Origin: Rhizobiales bacterium UBA697
GTDB taxonomy: Bacteria > Pseudomonadota > Alphaproteobacteria > Rhizobiales > Ancalomicrobiaceae
Reading direction: 5' to 3'
Length of the DNA stretch: 20,400 bases
Assembly (NCBI GenBank): GCA_002298965.1
Contig: DBMN01000118.1
Location: 1-20,400 of the forward strand
Positions 20,184 through 20,400 of the stretch are shown piece by piece; position 1 is the first letter of the stretch, and each line of letters begins with the position of its first letter. The notes below the pieces were generated by a model. It was given only the letters and a program-made list of their open reading frames with translations, had not been told where the DNA came from and ran no database searches. The position numbers and the translations under genes are program-made.

Positions 20184-20400
20184 ATGACGTTGCACAGCCA
20201 TACGACCGGTTCACGACGGCGGCGCCTCCTCGCGGCGACGCTGGTCGTCGCGCTGGCGTCCGTCCCGGGCCTCTCGTCCACCGTCTTCGCGCAGGACGCC
20301 GGCCCGGCCAAGAAGGTCGGCACCGAGCGAATCGTCGTCACCCCGCCCGCCCCCGCCGCCCCGGCGACGCCCGCTCCGACGCCGGCCCATGCCCCGGCCG
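20184..20400 (+). CDS. Partial secreted protein with Ala/Pro-rich mature N-terminus (cut by window end)
   Basis: The frame is open from ATG 20184 to the end of the window (72 complete codons). The first residues are basic (GSRRRRLLAATL), then a hydrophobic core (LVVALASVPGLSST) and a cleavage site after VFA-Q at about residue 36, a classical Sec signal peptide. The mature part begins DAGPAKKVGTERIVV and becomes a Pro/Ala-rich linker (PAPAAPATPAPTPAHA). The linker suggests a periplasmic or cell-wall-associated domain further on, which is outside the window, so no function can be given. It is divergent from the LysE gene. Confidence 0.75.
   Translation, partial: MTLHSHTTGSRRRRLLAATLVVALASVPGLSSTVFAQDAGPAKKVGTERIVVTPPAPAAPATPAPTPAHAPA

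Overview
The window looks like chromosomal housekeeping DNA from a high-GC alphaproteobacterium of the order Hyphomicrobiales (Rhizobiales). The evidence is strong G/C bias at third codon positions, a TIGR02301-type periplasmic protein, a RibBX-type DHBP synthase, a CGTCTCGAAG-type intergenic palindrome, and the chromosomal set fabI / histidine phosphatase / aroC / ribB. The genus cannot be named from this sequence alone. I see no tRNA, rRNA, CRISPR array, transposase or prophage gene.

Layout. 1-107: a head-to-head pair of Rhizobiales-type palindromic repeats, the left one cut by the window edge. 135-2464 (minus strand): a probable operon of a small membrane protein, TlyA-type rRNA methyltransferase and an Fe-S RNA uridine-5 methyltransferase. 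2620-4216 (plus): a 72-aa protein of unknown function and nicotinate phosphoribosyltransferase (pncB). 4272-4389: a CT-rich double hairpin between converging genes. 4432-6393 (minus): a Cache-type chemoreceptor. 6512-7000 (plus): YaiI/DUF188. 7001-9045 (minus): a translationally coupled pair, HTH-RibBX then a DsbA-like oxidoreductase. 9172-10857 (minus): a second chemoreceptor behind an AT-rich upstream region. 11097-13770 (minus): histidine phosphatase, Tat-type dienelactone hydrolase, aroC. 13974-15641 (plus): an unrecognised multi-spanning membrane protein containing a 300-bp hexanucleotide repeat. 15743-16561 (minus): fabI. 16673-17377 (minus): SRAP peptidase. 17481-18920 (plus): an operon of a 176-aa conserved hypothetical, a NUDIX hydrolase and a TIGR02301-like secreted protein. 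19149-19409 (plus): an 86-aa hypothetical behind a structured leader. 19401-20042 (minus): LysE-type exporter. 20184 to the window end (plus): the start of a secreted Ala/Pro-rich protein.

Most genes are ordinary metabolism: shikimate pathway, fatty acid synthesis, riboflavin, NAD salvage, RNA modification and abasic-site repair. The two chemoreceptors are not accompanied by other che genes, so they presumably feed a chemosensory cluster elsewhere.

The most unusual object is the membrane protein gene at 13974-15641. Fifty consecutive hexamers of the form GCN-NNA (almost all GCG-NNA; 14448-14747) encode Ala-X dipeptides. They run from an Ala/Gly/Val half into an Ala-Arg half, and the G-rich strand carries canonical G-quadruplex and AGCGA-type motifs. 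Second is the in-frame N-terminal HTH domain on RibBX, with a near-ideal internal ribosome binding site at the HTH/RibB junction that could yield two products. Third are structured leaders before aroC and before the 86-aa gene. No gap without a gene reaches 300 bp; the longest (10858-11096, 18921-19148, 4217-4431, 13771-13973) are described individually.
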